Of a stretch of DNA of 64,000 nucleotides, positions 15,541 through 25,280 are shown in pieces (positions within the stretch are counted from its first letter, which is position 1; the number at the start of each line of letters is the position of its first letter). The stretch covers positions 1 to 64,000 of the forward strand of contig NZ_NHOA01000009.1 of NCBI RefSeq assembly GCF_002727125.1, given 5' to 3'. Source of the stretch: Halorubrum persicum. Lineage in GTDB: Archaea > Halobacteriota > Halobacteria > Halobacteriales > Haloferacaceae. The translations under genes were made by a program, and so were the position numbers. The notes under the pieces are model-generated. The model worked only from the letters and a program-made list of their open reading frames with translations, ran no database searches and was not told where the DNA came from.

Positions 15541-16524
15541 ATGACGGACCAATCGCGGACGACAGACGGGGATCACTCTCAGGGCGATCGCAGCGACGGC
15601 GTCGGTCGACGAAAGTTCGTGGCGCTCGGCGCGGGCGCGAGCGCGGCGATGCTCGCCGGCTGTGCCGGGGACGGGGGACTGGCGCCGTCTGATGGCTCGG
15701 ACGGAACCGACGACTCGGACGGCTCGGATGGGGCCGAAACGCTCACCGGTAACTTCCGGCTCCTCATCAGCGACGCGCCGGCCGACATCGGCGACTTCGA
15801 CCGGTTGGACGTCACCCTCGGCGAAGCTCGGATCTTCGAGGCGACCGAGGGAGGGGACGGCGAAGACGACGAGCGCGAACAGACCGGCAACGAGACCGAA
15901 GGCGACGACCCCGCGAACGGGACCGCGGAGGTTGAAGACGGAGGTGACGCGGACGATGAAGGAGACGAAGAGGGCGGCGAGGAACCGGACGACGACGAGG
16001 ACGACGACGGGTCCGACCGCGGCTTCACCGTCGTCGACCTCGACGGCGCGACCGTCGATCTGACGCAGGTGATCGAGGAGGACGCGATGGCCGTGTTCGA
16101 CGGCGAGATCCCGGCTGGGGAATACGAGAAGATCGAACACTCGGTTACGGCGATCGAGGGGATCGTCGGCGGCGAGGAAGTCGACGTGAAGCTCCCGAGC
16201 GAGAAGCTCCAGATCACGAGCGGCTTCGCGGTCGCGCCCGACGAGTCCGTCAGCTTCGTCTTTGACATCAACGTCGTCAAACGAGGGCGGAACAACGGGT
16301 ACATCCTCAAACCCGTGATCTCGGGGAGCGGTGTGGCGGGGCGCGACGTGGAAGTGAACGAGGTCGGTAAGGACGACGAGGACGACGGCGGTGAGAACGG
16401 AGAGACCGAGACGGACGGCAGCGAAGACGGCGAGGACGACGGATCGACGAGCGACGGAACCGAGACCGACGACGAGCCGAGCGACGCCGAGGACGGAACG
16501 ACCGCGAACGGGACCGACAACTGA
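15541..16524 (+). CDS. exported DUF4382-domain lipoprotein
   Basis: This 327-aa surface protein has a twin-arginine motif (GRRKFVALG) and a lipobox (LAGC) by residue 41. The DUF4382 domain follows (about 70-270), recognisable from NFRLLISDAPADIGDFD at its start and VSFVFDINVV and GYILKPVISG near its end. It is interrupted by an acidic insertion of about 60 residues rich in Asp, Glu and Gly. The C-terminal 50 residues are again acidic and low-complexity and probably tether the domain off the membrane. DUF4382 proteins have no known reaction. An ATTATA box 30 nt before the start supports an independent promoter. Confidence 0.82.
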   Translation: MTDQSRTTDGDHSQGDRSDGVGRRKFVALGAGASAAMLAGCAGDGGLAPSDGSDGTDDSDGSDGAETLTGNFRLLISDAPADIGDFDRLDVTLGEARIFEATEGGDGEDDEREQTGNETEGDDPANGTAEVEDGGDADDEGDEEGGEEPDDDEDDDGSDRGFTVVDLDGATVDLTQVIEEDAMAVFDGEIPAGEYEKIEHSVTAIEGIVGGEEVDVKLPSEKLQITSGFAVAPDESVSFVFDINVVKRGRNNGYILKPVISGSGVAGRDVEVNEVGKDDEDDGGENGETETDGSEDGEDDGSTSDGTETDDEPSDAEDGTTANGTDN

Positions 16525-16620
16525 ACGGGACTCGCTCCGGACGACCCGGAGCCGGAACCGAACGCGCGACGGACGCCGATCATGCGGGCGCTTTTTGCCG
16601 AGGCGGCCCCGACGGCGAGT

Positions 16621-16944
16621 ATGACCATCGACCCGGCGGACATCGCCGAGCTCATCGAGGAGGGAATCCCGGACGCCGTCGCCCGCGTGACGACCCCCCG
16701 CGTCCACGACGACGAGGACGAGGACGCTCACTTCGCGGCGTGGGTCGTCTCGCCCGCCTTCGACGGGGAGTCGCTCGTCGACCAGCACCAGCGCGTGTAC
16801 GACGCCGTCGGCGACCACATGACCCGGTCGGTTCACGCCTTGGAGATCAAGACGTACACCCCCGAAGCGTACGCGGAACACGGGGACGGGAGCCTCGACG
16901 AGGCGCTCCGAGAGGCCGGGCTGTTTCCGGTCGACAAGACGTAG
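16621..16944 (+). CDS. BolA-family protein
   Basis: This 107-aa protein has the BolA fold. The start MTIDPADIAELIEEGIPDA matches the first helix, FAAWVVSPAFDGESLVDQHQRVYDAVGD holds the conserved nucleic-acid-like KH surface and the invariant HQ motif, and HALEIKTYTPEAY ends the domain. BolA proteins work with monothiol glutaredoxins in Fe-S cluster handling or act as DNA-binding regulators, but no glutaredoxin gene is adjacent here. The ATG at 16621 is used; a start at 16582 would add 13 residues not seen in the family. The next gene is fumarase, an unrelated enzyme with its own TATA box. Confidence 0.88.
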   Translation: MTIDPADIAELIEEGIPDAVARVTTPRVHDDEDEDAHFAAWVVSPAFDGESLVDQHQRVYDAVGDHMTRSVHALEIKTYTPEAYAEHGDGSLDEALREAGLFPVDKT

Positions 16945-17144
16945 GGGCCTGCGATCGTTTCCCGCCGACCACCCCGTCGACCCGTGTGATACGCCCCCGT
17001 CGTGCCCTCGGAGGAATCCGTTCGGGGGCCGCCGCGCTGGCGGTCTCGTTCGAGTTGGGGCCGGCGCGGGACCCGGCTTCCCGCGCGGCGAGAACGCCGG
17101 CCGCTTCCAGTAGCTTTTACCCGGTCTCCCGGGAACGCGCACGC

Positions 17145-18554
17145 ATGGGTGAGGATTACCGCACGGAGGAGGACAGCCTTGGAGAGATGCAGGTGCCGGC
17201 GGACGCCTACTGGGGCGCACAGACCCAGCGCGCCGTCGAGAACTTCCCCATCTCGGGGATCCCGATGAGCCGCCGGTTCATCCGCGCGCTCGGCGTCGTG
17301 AAGAAGGCCGCCGCGCAGGCCAACCGCGATCTGGACCTCATCGACGACGACACCGCCGACGCGATCGTCGCCGCCGCCGACGAGGTCATCGCCGGCGAGC
17401 ACGACGACCAGTTCCCGGTCGACGTGTTCCAGACCGGCTCCGGCACCTCCTCGAACATGAACGCCAACGAGGTCATCGCCAACCGCGCCGCCGAGATCGC
17501 CGGCGCGGAGATCGGCGACCGCGTCGTCCACCCGAACGACCACGTCAACTACGGGCAGTCGAGCAACGACGTGATCCCGACGGCGATGCACGTCGCCTCC
17601 CTCGAAGCGGTCGAGAAGGACCTCGTGCCCGCGCTCGAAACGCTCCACGCCGAGCTCGAGGCCAAGGAGACCGAGTTCGACGGCGTCGTCAAGACCGGTC
17701 GGACGCACCTGCAGGACGCCACCCCGATCCGGCTCGGGCAGGAGTTCGGCGGCTATCGGACGCAGGTCGCGAAGGGTATCGAGCGCGCCGAGAGCGTCCA
17801 GTCGAACCTCCGCGAACTCGCGCTGGGCGGCACCGCGGTCGGCACCGGGCTCAACACCCACCCCGACTTCCCCGAACTCGCCGCCGAGTACATCTCCGAC
17901 GAGACCGGGACGGAGTTCCGCGAGGCCGACAACCACTTCGAGGCGCAGGCCGCCCACGACGCGATGGCCGAGGCTCACGGCGCGCTCCGCACGATCGCGG
18001 GCAGCATGAACAAGATGGCCAACGACCTCCGCCTGCTCGCGTCGGGGCCGCGCAACGGGCTCGGCGAGGTCGAGCAGCCCGAGAACCAGCCCGGGTCGTC
18101 GATCATGCCGGGGAAGATCAACCCGGTCGTCGCCGAGTCGGTCAATCAGGTCCACAAGCAGGTCGTCGGCAACGACGCCGCGATCTCGGCCGGCGCCGCG
18201 CGCGGCGAGATCGACCTGAACCTCTACAAGCCCGTCCTCGCGCACAACTTCCTCGAGTCCGCGGAGCTGCTCTCGAACGCCGCGGCGACGTTCGGCGAGC
18301 GCTTCGTCGCGAAGCTGGAGGCCAACGAGGAGTACTGCGAGACGCGCGTCGAGCAGTCGATGGCGCTCGCGACCGCGCTCAACCCCGCGATCGGCTACGA
18401 CAAGGCGTCGAAAGTGGCCAAGAAGGCGCTCGCGGACGGAAAGAGCGTCCGCGAGGTCGCCGTGAGCGAGGGGTACCTCACCGAGGCGGAGGCCGACGAC
18501 GTGCTCGACCCCGAAGCCATGACCCACCGCGTCATCCTCGGCGACGACGACTGA
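17145..18554 (+). CDS. fumC: class II fumarate hydratase
   Basis: This 469-aa TCA-cycle enzyme interconverts fumarate and malate and is a homotetramer without Fe-S cluster. The family signature GSSIMPGKINPV is complete. TGSGTSSNMNANEV and GRTHLQDATPI supply the other active-site segments contributed by different subunits. The length is standard for FumC. TATA-like GCTTTTAC lies about 30 nt before ATG 17145. The next genes encode succinyl-CoA ligase, so consecutive TCA steps cluster here. The stop codon lies in a 14-bp tandem repeat (18548-18589). Confidence 0.96.
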   Translation: MGEDYRTEEDSLGEMQVPADAYWGAQTQRAVENFPISGIPMSRRFIRALGVVKKAAAQANRDLDLIDDDTADAIVAAADEVIAGEHDDQFPVDVFQTGSGTSSNMNANEVIANRAAEIAGAEIGDRVVHPNDHVNYGQSSNDVIPTAMHVASLEAVEKDLVPALETLHAELEAKETEFDGVVKTGRTHLQDATPIRLGQEFGGYRTQVAKGIERAESVQSNLRELALGGTAVGTGLNTHPDFPELAAEYISDETGTEFREADNHFEAQAAHDAMAEAHGALRTIAGSMNKMANDLRLLASGPRNGLGEVEQPENQPGSSIMPGKINPVVAESVNQVHKQVVGNDAAISAGAARGEIDLNLYKPVLAHNFLESAELLSNAAATFGERFVAKLEANEEYCETRVEQSMALATALNPAIGYDKASKVAKKALADGKSVREVAVSEGYLTEAEADDVLDPEAMTHRVILGDDD

Positions 18555-18589
18555 CCGTCGGCGACTGACTGTGGGTGACTGATCGCCGG
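18548..18589 (+). repeat. 14-bp imperfect tandem repeat, three copies, across the fumC stop
   Basis: Units start at 18548, 18562 and 18576 and share GACTGA followed by a GC-rich half. The first copy contains the fumC stop codon. It looks like slippage-derived duplication. Confidence 0.5.
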
Positions 18590-18697
18590 TAACGATCGAG
18601 ACCGCCGGGTCCTCCGGCGTCGCTTGCCGGCGCCGGGAGGAGTCATTCGCGCCGGATCGGCACAATTTAAGCCGGAGTCTCCCGCCCTTCGAAATGG

Positions 18698-19843
18698 ATG
18701 AAACTACACGAACATCAAGCGAAGAGTATCTTCGCCGACGCCGGGATTCCCGTACCGGACTCCCGGCTCGCGACGACCGTCGACGAAGCGCTCGACGCGG
18801 TCGACGAGATCGGCTACCCGGCCGCGATCAAGGCGCAGGTCCACGTGGGGGGCCGCGGCAAGGCCGGCGGGATCAAGATCGCGACCGACCGCGACGAGGC
18901 CGAGCAGTACGCCGAGGAGATCCTCGGGATGGACCTCAAGGGGTACACCGTCGATCAGGTCCTCGTCGAGGCCGGCGTCGACTTCGTCGACGAGCTGTAC
19001 GTCGGCGTCACCATGGACCGCGGCGAGGGGAAGCCGGTCCTGATGGTCTCGACCGAGGGCGGCGTCGACATCGAGGAGGTCGCCGAGGAGAACCCCGACG
19101 CGATCGCCCGCGAGCACGTCGACCCCGCGTTCGGGCTCCACCCGTATCAGGCCCGTAAGGTCGTCTACGAGGCGGGCGTCGACGCCGACGTGGCGCTCGA
19201 CGTGGCCTCGATCCTCTCGACGCTGTACGACCTCTACGAGGAGAACGACGCCTCCGAGATCGAGGTCAACCCCGTCATGATCACGGACGACCGCGACGTG
19301 GTCGCCGCGGACGCCGTGATGAACATCGACGAGGACGCGCTGTTCCGCCAGCCCGACCTCGCCGAGATGGCCGAGGAGTCCTACGAGGACGACCTCGAAC
19401 GGAAGGCCGGCGAGTACGGCTTCGACTACGTCCGCCTCTCGGGGAACGTCGGCATCATCGGCAACGGCGCCGGTCTCGTGATGACGACGCTCGACCTGGT
19501 CGACTACTACGGCGGCGCGCCCGCCAACTTCCTCGACATCGGCGGCGGCGCGAAGGCCGAACGCGTCACGCAGGCGCTCGACATGGTGTTCTCCGACGAG
19601 AACGTCGACGCCGTCGTGTTCAACATCTTCGGCGGGATCACCCGCGGCGACGAGGTCGCGAAGGGGATCAACGAGGCCTTAGAGCAGTTCGACGAGATCC
19701 CCAAGAAGGTGGTCGTCCGGCTCGCCGGCACGAACGCCGAGGAGGGGATGGAGATCCTGAACACGGACCTCGTGGAGGTCGAGAAGACGCTGGAGGACGC
19801 GGTCCAGCGTGCGGTGCAGAACGCCGAGGAGGTGACCCAATGA
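18698..19843 (+). CDS. sucC: succinyl-CoA ligase (ADP/GDP-forming) beta subunit
   Basis: This 381-aa subunit has an N-terminal ATP-grasp domain ([32 protein letters not shown]) and a C-terminal CoA-ligase domain ([25 protein letters not shown]). With SucD it converts succinyl-CoA to succinate while making a nucleoside triphosphate. The TATA box ATTTAAG (18663-18669) is about 30 nt before ATG 18698, which favours this start over the out-of-frame ATG four bases earlier. The final TGA overlaps the ATG of sucD by 4 bp, showing translational coupling. Confidence 0.97.
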   Translation: MKLHEHQAKSIFADAGIPVPDSRLATTVDEALDAVDEIGYPAAIKAQVHVGGRGKAGGIKIATDRDEAEQYAEEILGMDLKGYTVDQVLVEAGVDFVDELYVGVTMDRGEGKPVLMVSTEGGVDIEEVAEENPDAIAREHVDPAFGLHPYQARKVVYEAGVDADVALDVASILSTLYDLYEENDASEIEVNPVMITDDRDVVAADAVMNIDEDALFRQPDLAEMAEESYEDDLERKAGEYGFDYVRLSGNVGIIGNGAGLVMTTLDLVDYYGGAPANFLDIGGGAKAERVTQALDMVFSDENVDAVVFNIFGGITRGDEVAKGINEALEQFDEIPKKVVVRLAGTNAEEGMEILNTDLVEVEKTLEDAVQRAVQNAEEVTQ

Positions 19844-20709
19844 GCATTTTCGTCGACGACGACACGCGCGTCGTGGTACAGGGTATCACTGGCGGGGAAG
19901 GGAAGTTCCACGCCGGCCAGATGATCGAGTACGGCACCAACGTCGTCGCCGGCGCGGTGCCCGGCAAGGGCGGCCAGGAGGTCGACGGCGTCCCCGTCTA
20001 CGACACCGTCGACGAGGCCGTCGAAGCGGAGAACGCGGACGCCTCCGTCATCTTCGTGCCGCCGGCGTTCGCCGCCGACGCGATCTTCGAGTCGCTCGAC
20101 ACGGACCTCGATCTGGCGGTCGCGATCACCGAGGGGATCCCGACCCAGGACATGGCGAAGGTGAACAAGCGCCTGAGCGAGACCGACACGCGGCTCCTCG
20201 GCCCCAACTGCCCGGGAATCATCACGCCCGGCGAGTCGAAACTCGGCATCCTCCCCGGCAACATCTTCTCCGAGGGGAACGTCGGGCTCGTCTCCCGCTC
20301 CGGCACGCTCACCTACCAGGTGGTCGACAACCTCACCGAGCGCGGGCTCGGCCAGTCGACCGCCATCGGCATCGGCGGGGACCCGATCATCGGGACCTCC
20401 TTCATCGACGCCCTCGAGGCGTTCGAGGCCGACCCCGACACCGACGCGGTCGTGATGTGCGGCGAGATCGGCGGCGAGGACGAGGAGCAGGCCGCCCGCT
20501 TCATCGGCGAACACATGGACACGCCGGTCGCCGGCTTCATCGCCGGTCGCACCGCGCCGCCGGGCAAGCGCATGGGCCACGCGGGCGCCATCGTCTCCGG
20601 CTCCGGCACGGGCACGGCGCAGTCGAAGATCGACGCGCTCAACGAGGCCGGCGTTCCCGTCGGCGACACCCCTGAGGAAGTCGCCGACCACGTCGAAGAG
20701 TTCCTGTAG
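19840..20709 (+). CDS. sucD: succinyl-CoA ligase alpha subunit
   Basis: This 289-aa CoA-binding and phosphohistidine subunit starts inside the last codons of sucC. The N-terminal [17 protein letters not shown] is the CoA-binding Rossmann segment. The catalytic histidine that carries phosphate is in [10 protein letters not shown], and [11 protein letters not shown] and [10 protein letters not shown] are further signatures. The length and order are normal for the archaeal and bacterial enzyme. Confidence 0.97.
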   Translation: MSIFVDDDTRVVVQGITGGEGKFHAGQMIEYGTNVVAGAVPGKGGQEVDGVPVYDTVDEAVEAENADASVIFVPPAFAADAIFESLDTDLDLAVAITEGIPTQDMAKVNKRLSETDTRLLGPNCPGIITPGESKLGILPGNIFSEGNVGLVSRSGTLTYQVVDNLTERGLGQSTAIGIGGDPIIGTSFIDALEAFEADPDTDAVVMCGEIGGEDEEQAARFIGEHMDTPVAGFIAGRTAPPGKRMGHAGAIVSGSGTGTAQSKIDALNEAGVPVGDTPEEVADHVEEFL

Positions 20710-20822
20710 CGCCGTTCCGCGCGCCGCACGGAGCAGCCGCTCCGTCACACCCGTTTTCGCGCCGTTCTCAGCTTCGGTCGCCGGAACGAAAGGTAAAATT
20801 ACTCGTAGCGTGAGGTGTGGGT

Positions 20823-23369
20823 ATGGATACCGATCCCACGGTCAACCGGGGCGGGCCGGAGGTCGACGCCTTCCGGGGATCGGAGCCGGCCGGGGGCGGG
20901 CCCCGGCGGGTGCTTCTCGTCGACGACGAGCCGGGCGCGGCCGACCTCGCCGCCACGCACGTCGAGCGCCTCCTCGACGGGGTGGAGACGGTGACGCGGA
21001 CCTCGCCGACCGAGGCGCTCGACGTCGTCCGCGAGGAGCGGGTCGACTGCGTCGTCAGCGACTACAACATGCCCGGGACTCACGGGCTCGAACTGCTTGA
21101 ACAGGCCCGGGCGATCGACCCCGGACTCCCGTTCGTGCTGTTCACCGGACGGGGGAGCGAGGAGATCGCGAGCGAGGCGATTTCGGCGGGCGTCACCGAC
21201 TACCTCCAGAAAGGGGTGAGCCGCGACCGGTACGAGATGCTCGCGAACAGCGTCGAAAACGCCCTCAGCCGCCGCCGGGCCGAGCGCGACCTCCGGGAGG
21301 TGAACGCGAAGGTCACCGCGATCCACGAGTTCGCGACCGACGTGTCGGCGGCCGAGAACGCCGCCGAGGTGTTCGAGCGCGTCGTCGACGCCGCCGAGGG
21401 GATCTTGGATTTCAACCGCTGCGTCACGCTGCACCGCCGCGGCGACCAACTCGTCCCCGCGGCGCGCTCGGCGAGCGTCGGCGAGGACGAAGTCAGGACG
21501 TTCGCCGTCGGCGAGGGGGTCGTCGGAGCCACCGCCGCCGACGAGCGGACGATCGTCGTCGACAGTCTCAGCGTCGACCCCGCGGATCCGGACGCCCTCG
21601 AAGATCCGGAGAGTCCGGGACGGAGCGGCGGCAGGGCGGAGTCCGACTCGGCGACCGGCGATCCGGACGCCCGCGCCGGTGCGGAGGAACTGGCCGAACC
21701 GGTGGCGGACGACATCCGCTCCGCGATCAGCGTTCCGATCGGAGCGTACGGGGTGTTTCAGGCCGTCTCGGACGGGTACGCCGCGTTCGACGGCGGCGAC
21801 GTGGAGTTCGCCGAGCTGCTGGCCGCCCACGCCGCCGACGCGCTCGAACAGCTCGAGACGGAGCACGCACTCAGGGCGGAGCGCGACAGGCTCTCCGCGC
21901 TGTTCGAGGACCTGCCGCTGCCGGTCGCCAGGACGGCGGGCGGGGACGGAAGCGAGCGCCGGCTCGATGCCACCAACAGGGCGTTCGAGGAGACGTTCGG
22001 CTTCTCCGAGGCGGGGAACGACTACGAGACGATCCGCGAGGAGGTCGTTCCGGACGACGAACCGAACATCGACCCCGCGGCGGTGATCGCCGCCGACGAG
22101 CCGCTTCGCCGGGAGGTGCGCCGGAAGACGGCCGACGGGCTCCGCGATTTCATCCTCAACGTCATTCCCGTCGAGCGGCCGGACGAGACGATCATCTACA
22201 ACGTCTACGCCGACATCGGCGAGCAGAAGCGGATCGAGCGCACCCTCCGGCGGCTCCACGAGACGACCCGCGAGATGTTCCGCGGCGGGGACCGCGAGGA
22301 GATCGCGGCGCTGGCGGCGCGGGCCGCGGTCGACATCTTGGGGTTCCCGAGCAGCGGCGTCCGACTGTACGACCCCGACGCGGAGGCGCTGCTGCCGACC
22401 GCGCTCAGCGAGGAAGCGACCGAGGCGCTCGGCGAGCGACCCGCGTTCGGTCCCGGCGACGGACGGCTGTGGGACGCGTTCGAGACCGGGGAGTCGATCG
22501 TCGTCGACGACCTGAACGCGGTCGACACCGCCATCGGCTACGGCGAACACCGAAGCCTGCTCGTCGTTCCGCTCGGGGACCATGGCGTGATGCCGCTCGG
22601 CTCCCGGGAGCCGGGGTTCTTCGACGACACCGCGATACAGCTGGCCCGGGTGCTCGGCGCGAACGTCACCGTCGCGCTCGACGACGCCCGTCGCACGGCC
22701 CAGCTCCGCGACCGCGACGCGGAGCTGCAGCGGGAGATAGATCGGTTGGAGAAGTTCGCGGGACTCGTCTCCCACGACCTCCGGAATCCCCTCAACGTCG
22801 CCGCCGGGCGGCTGGATATCGCCCGGACGAAAATCGACGACGACGACGCGCTCGACGAACTCGCACGGATCGCGGCCGCGCACGACCGGATGGAGGAGCT
22901 CATCGACGACCTGCTCGCGCTGGCGCGACAGGGGCGGACCGTCGACGAACTGGAGTCCGTCTCGCTCGCCGACGCGGCCGCGCGGGCGTGGCGGAGCGTC
23001 GACACCGCGGACGCGACGCTGGAGCTGCCCGAGCGGACGCTCGCCGTCGAGGCCGACCCGGAGCGCCTGCGGACCCTGCTGGAGAACCTGTTCACGAACA
23101 GCGTGGAACACGGGGTCACCGAGTCGGCGGCCGACGCAGGGAGCGTCGCGGTCAGCGTCGGGGCGCTCGCGGACGGCTTCTACGTCGCCGACGACGGGGG
23201 CGGCTTCGAGATCGATCCCGAGGAAGCGATCGAGTACGGAACGTCGAACGACCCGCGCGGGACGGGGTTCGGGCTCGCGATCGTTCGCGAGATCGCGGCC
23301 GCCCACGGGTGGTCGATGGACGTGATCGACGAAGACGGCGCGCGGTTCGAGTTCCGGACCGACCGCTGA
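20823..23369 (+). CDS. soluble hybrid histidine kinase (receiver-GAF-PAS-GAF-HisKA-HATPase)
   Basis: This 848-aa sensor kinase has no membrane helix. A receiver domain comes first (VLLVDDEPG, phospho-acceptor Asp in CVVSDYNMPG, FTGRGSEEIA). A GAF-like domain follows (about 160-350, with a Gly/Ser/Glu-rich insertion). Then come a PAS region (about 370-470), a second GAF domain (about 480-630), HisKA with the H-box LVSHDLRNPLNV, and a HATPase with N-box LENLFTNSVEHG and GTGFGLAIVREIAAAHG. This is a common haloarchaeal layout for cytoplasmic redox or ligand sensing. No output regulator is adjacent. ATG 20823 is preferred to the GTG two codons earlier because AGGTAAAATTA lies about 28 nt upstream. 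Confidence 0.88.
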   Translation: MDTDPTVNRGGPEVDAFRGSEPAGGGPRRVLLVDDEPGAADLAATHVERLLDGVETVTRTSPTEALDVVREERVDCVVSDYNMPGTHGLELLEQARAIDPGLPFVLFTGRGSEEIASEAISAGVTDYLQKGVSRDRYEMLANSVENALSRRRAERDLREVNAKVTAIHEFATDVSAAENAAEVFERVVDAAEGILDFNRCVTLHRRGDQLVPAARSASVGEDEVRTFAVGEGVVGATAADERTIVVDSLSVDPADPDALEDPESPGRSGGRAESDSATGDPDARAGAEELAEPVADDIRSAISVPIGAYGVFQAVSDGYAAFDGGDVEFAELLAAHAADALEQLETEHALRAERDRLSALFEDLPLPVARTAGGDGSERRLDATNRAFEETFGFSEAGNDYETIREEVVPDDEPNIDPAAVIAADEPLRREVRRKTADGLRDFILNVIPVERPDETIIYNVYADIGEQKRIERTLRRLHETTREMFRGGDREEIAALAARAAVDILGFPSSGVRLYDPDAEALLPTALSEEATEALGERPAFGPGDGRLWDAFETGESIVVDDLNAVDTAIGYGEHRSLLVVPLGDHGVMPLGSREPGFFDDTAIQLARVLGANVTVALDDARRTAQLRDRDAELQREIDRLEKFAGLVSHDLRNPLNVAAGRLDIARTKIDDDDALDELARIAAAHDRMEELIDDLLALARQGRTVDELESVSLADAAARAWRSVDTADATLELPERTLAVEADPERLRTLLENLFTNSVEHGVTESAADAGSVAVSVGALADGFYVADDGGGFEIDPEEAIEYGTSNDPRGTGFGLAIVREIAAAHGWSMDVIDEDGARFEFRTDR

Positions 23370-23395
23370 CAGTGGGACGCGCTGCGACCGACGGT

Positions 23396-23405
23396 GTATA
23401 TAAAA
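23396..23405 (+). promoter_or_regulatory. strong TATA box GTATATAAAA
   Basis: This is the best-matching TATA element in the neighbourhood. It would start transcription near 23430, giving a leader of about 45 nt before the HTH gene at 23477. Confidence 0.5.
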
Positions 23406-23476
23406 CGGTCGTGGACGTGCGAGATCTGCGCACACCCGGGTCACGGTTATGCCCGACTCGACCGTGCGTATTGGGT

Positions 23477-23794
23477 ATGGACGAAGGCACCCGCGAGCTG
23501 CTCGAGCCGCTCCCGCCGAGCGCCAAACTGGTCTACTACGTCCTCGACGAGGAGGGCCGGTTCGACCAGACCGGGCTCGCCGAGGAGACGCGTCTCTCGA
23601 CTCGGACCGTTCGGTTCGCCGTCGAGAAGCTCACCGAGGTCGGGCTCGTCGAGGAGGGGCTCTGTCCCAAAGACGCCCGGCGGTCCGTCTACGCCACCGT
23701 CCCCGAGTCGGAGCGGTCGACCGGCTCGGATCCCGAGGCGGCCTCCGACCCCGACGCGGAAGCGCCGACGGCGACCGCGGTCGCCGAGGACTGA
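23477..23794 (+). CDS. MarR/ArsR-like winged-helix protein
   Basis: This 105-aa DNA-binding protein has a winged helix over residues 5-75. PPSAKLVYYVLDEEG forms the first helix, LAEETRLSTRTVRFAVEKL the helix-turn-helix, and VGLVEEGLCPKDARRSVY the wing. The last 30 residues are acidic and Pro/Ala-rich. Haloarchaea have many such one-domain regulators and I cannot name a ligand or target. Its strong TATA box at 23396-23405 leaves a leader, unlike its mostly leaderless neighbours. Confidence 0.8.
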   Translation: MDEGTRELLEPLPPSAKLVYYVLDEEGRFDQTGLAEETRLSTRTVRFAVEKLTEVGLVEEGLCPKDARRSVYATVPESERSTGSDPEAASDPDAEAPTATAVAED

Positions 23795-23906
23795 CGCCGA
23801 CCGCGTTTCGCTTCCCGGTCCGTTTTCGCCCGATCCCCTTCCCTCGATCTCCCGTTCCCCCGATCCGTCGCGTTTTTGCCCGCGCGACCGGTAGTGAGCC
23901 CACTCG

Positions 23907-25217
23907 ATGGCGACGTATCACATCGAAACGTACGGCTGTAGTTCCAACCGGGGCGAGAGCCGGGAGATAGAGCGGGCGCTGCGCGACGGCGGCCACCGCC
24001 CGGCAGACGGTCCCGAAGACGCGGATGTCGCCATCCTCAACACCTGTACGGTCGTCGAGAAGACGGAGCGGAACATGCTCCGGCGCGCCGAGGAGCTGGA
24101 AGAGGTAACCGCGGAGCTCGTCGTCACCGGCTGTATGGCGCTCGCGCAGGGCGAGGCGTTCGAGGAGGCCGACGTCGACGCCGAGATCCTCCACTGGGAC
24201 GAGGTCCCCTCGTACGTGCTCAACGGCGAGTGCCCGACGGTCACGCCCGACGCCGAGCCCGTCGTCGACGGCGTCGTCGGCATCCTCCCCATCGCGCGGG
24301 GCTGCATGAGCAACTGCTCGTACTGCATCACGAAGTTCGCGACCGGGCGGGTGGACTCCCCGTCGGTCGAGGAGAACGTCGAGAAAGCCCGCGCGCTGGT
24401 CCACGCGGGCGCCAAGGAGATCCGAGTGACCGGCCAGGACACCGGCGTGTACGGCTGGGACGACGGCGACCGGAAGCTCCCGGAGCTGCTCGACCGGATC
24501 TGCGACATCGACGGCGACTTTCGCGTCCGGCTCGGGATGGCCAACCCCGGCGGGATCCACGGCATCCACGACGAGCTGGCCGACGTGTTCGCCGACAACG
24601 AGGAGCTGTACGACTTCATCCACGCGCCGGTCCAGTCGGGCTCCGACGAGGTGCTCGAGGAGATGCGCCGTCAACACCGCGTCGAGAAGTTCCGGGAGAT
24701 CGTCGAGACGTTCGACGACCGGCTCGACCACTGGACGCTCTCGACCGACTTCATCGTCGGCTTCCCGACCGAGACCGAGGCCGACCACGAGCGGTCGATG
24801 GACCTCCTCGCCGAGGTCCGCCCGGAGAAGATCAACGTCACTCGCTTCTCGAAGCGCCCCGGCACCGACGCCGCCGACATGAAGGGGCTCGGCGGGACCG
24901 TGAAGAAAGAGCGCTCGAAGGCGATGTCGGAGCTGAAGATGGAGGTCGTCGGCGAGGCGTACGAGTCGATGGTCGGCGAGCGCTTCGAGGTGCTCGTCGT
25001 CGAGGAGGGGACCGGCGACTCCGTGAAGTGCCGCGACGGCGCCTACCGCCAGATCATCGTCCAGAACGCGACCGAACGCGGCGTCGCGGTGGGCGACTTC
25101 GTGGAGGTGGAGGTGACCGGTCACAACACGGTGTACGCGTTCGGCGACCCGGTCGACGAAACGGCCTCGGACGCCGCGGGCGCCGACGACGCCGGTCGGG
25201 TCCCGGGCGACGACTGA
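23907..25217 (+). CDS. tRNA t6A37 methylthiotransferase, archaeal CDKAL1/MtaB type
   Basis: This 436-aa radical-SAM enzyme adds a methylthio group to N6-threonylcarbamoyladenosine at position 37 of tRNA. Three N-terminal cysteines (YGCSSNRGES, NTCTVVEKTE, TGCMA) hold the auxiliary Fe-S cluster. The radical-SAM cluster is bound by RGCMSNCSYC. The TRAM domain (about 370-430, beginning GERFEVLVVEEG) binds RNA. The N-terminus MATYHIETYGCSSNRGE is typical of the archaeal MiaB-like group. The stop is 48 bp from the convergent acyl-CoA synthetase gene. Confidence 0.93.
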   Translation: MATYHIETYGCSSNRGESREIERALRDGGHRPADGPEDADVAILNTCTVVEKTERNMLRRAEELEEVTAELVVTGCMALAQGEAFEEADVDAEILHWDEVPSYVLNGECPTVTPDAEPVVDGVVGILPIARGCMSNCSYCITKFATGRVDSPSVEENVEKARALVHAGAKEIRVTGQDTGVYGWDDGDRKLPELLDRICDIDGDFRVRLGMANPGGIHGIHDELADVFADNEELYDFIHAPVQSGSDEVLEEMRRQHRVEKFREIVETFDDRLDHWTLSTDFIVGFPTETEADHERSMDLLAEVRPEKINVTRFSKRPGTDAADMKGLGGTVKKERSKAMSELKMEVVGEAYESMVGERFEVLVVEEGTGDSVKCRDGAYRQIIVQNATERGVAVGDFVEVEVTGHNTVYAFGDPVDETASDAAGADDAGRVPGDD

Positions 25218-25226
25218 CGGGACGCG

Positions 25227-25280
25227 CCGTGAGGTCTCCTCGTACGCGCAGACCTCCTCGTACGCTCAGGCCTCCTCGTA
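25227..25280 (-). repeat. 18-bp tandem repeat, three copies, at the 3' end of the acyl-CoA synthetase gene
   Basis: Units are 25227-25244, 25245-25262 and 25263-25280. Read on the minus strand all three are in the same reading phase as the gene. The first copy (TACGAGGAGGCCTGAGCG) contains its TGA stop where the second has TGC. The stop therefore appears to lie inside a duplicated coding segment. Confidence 0.6.
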
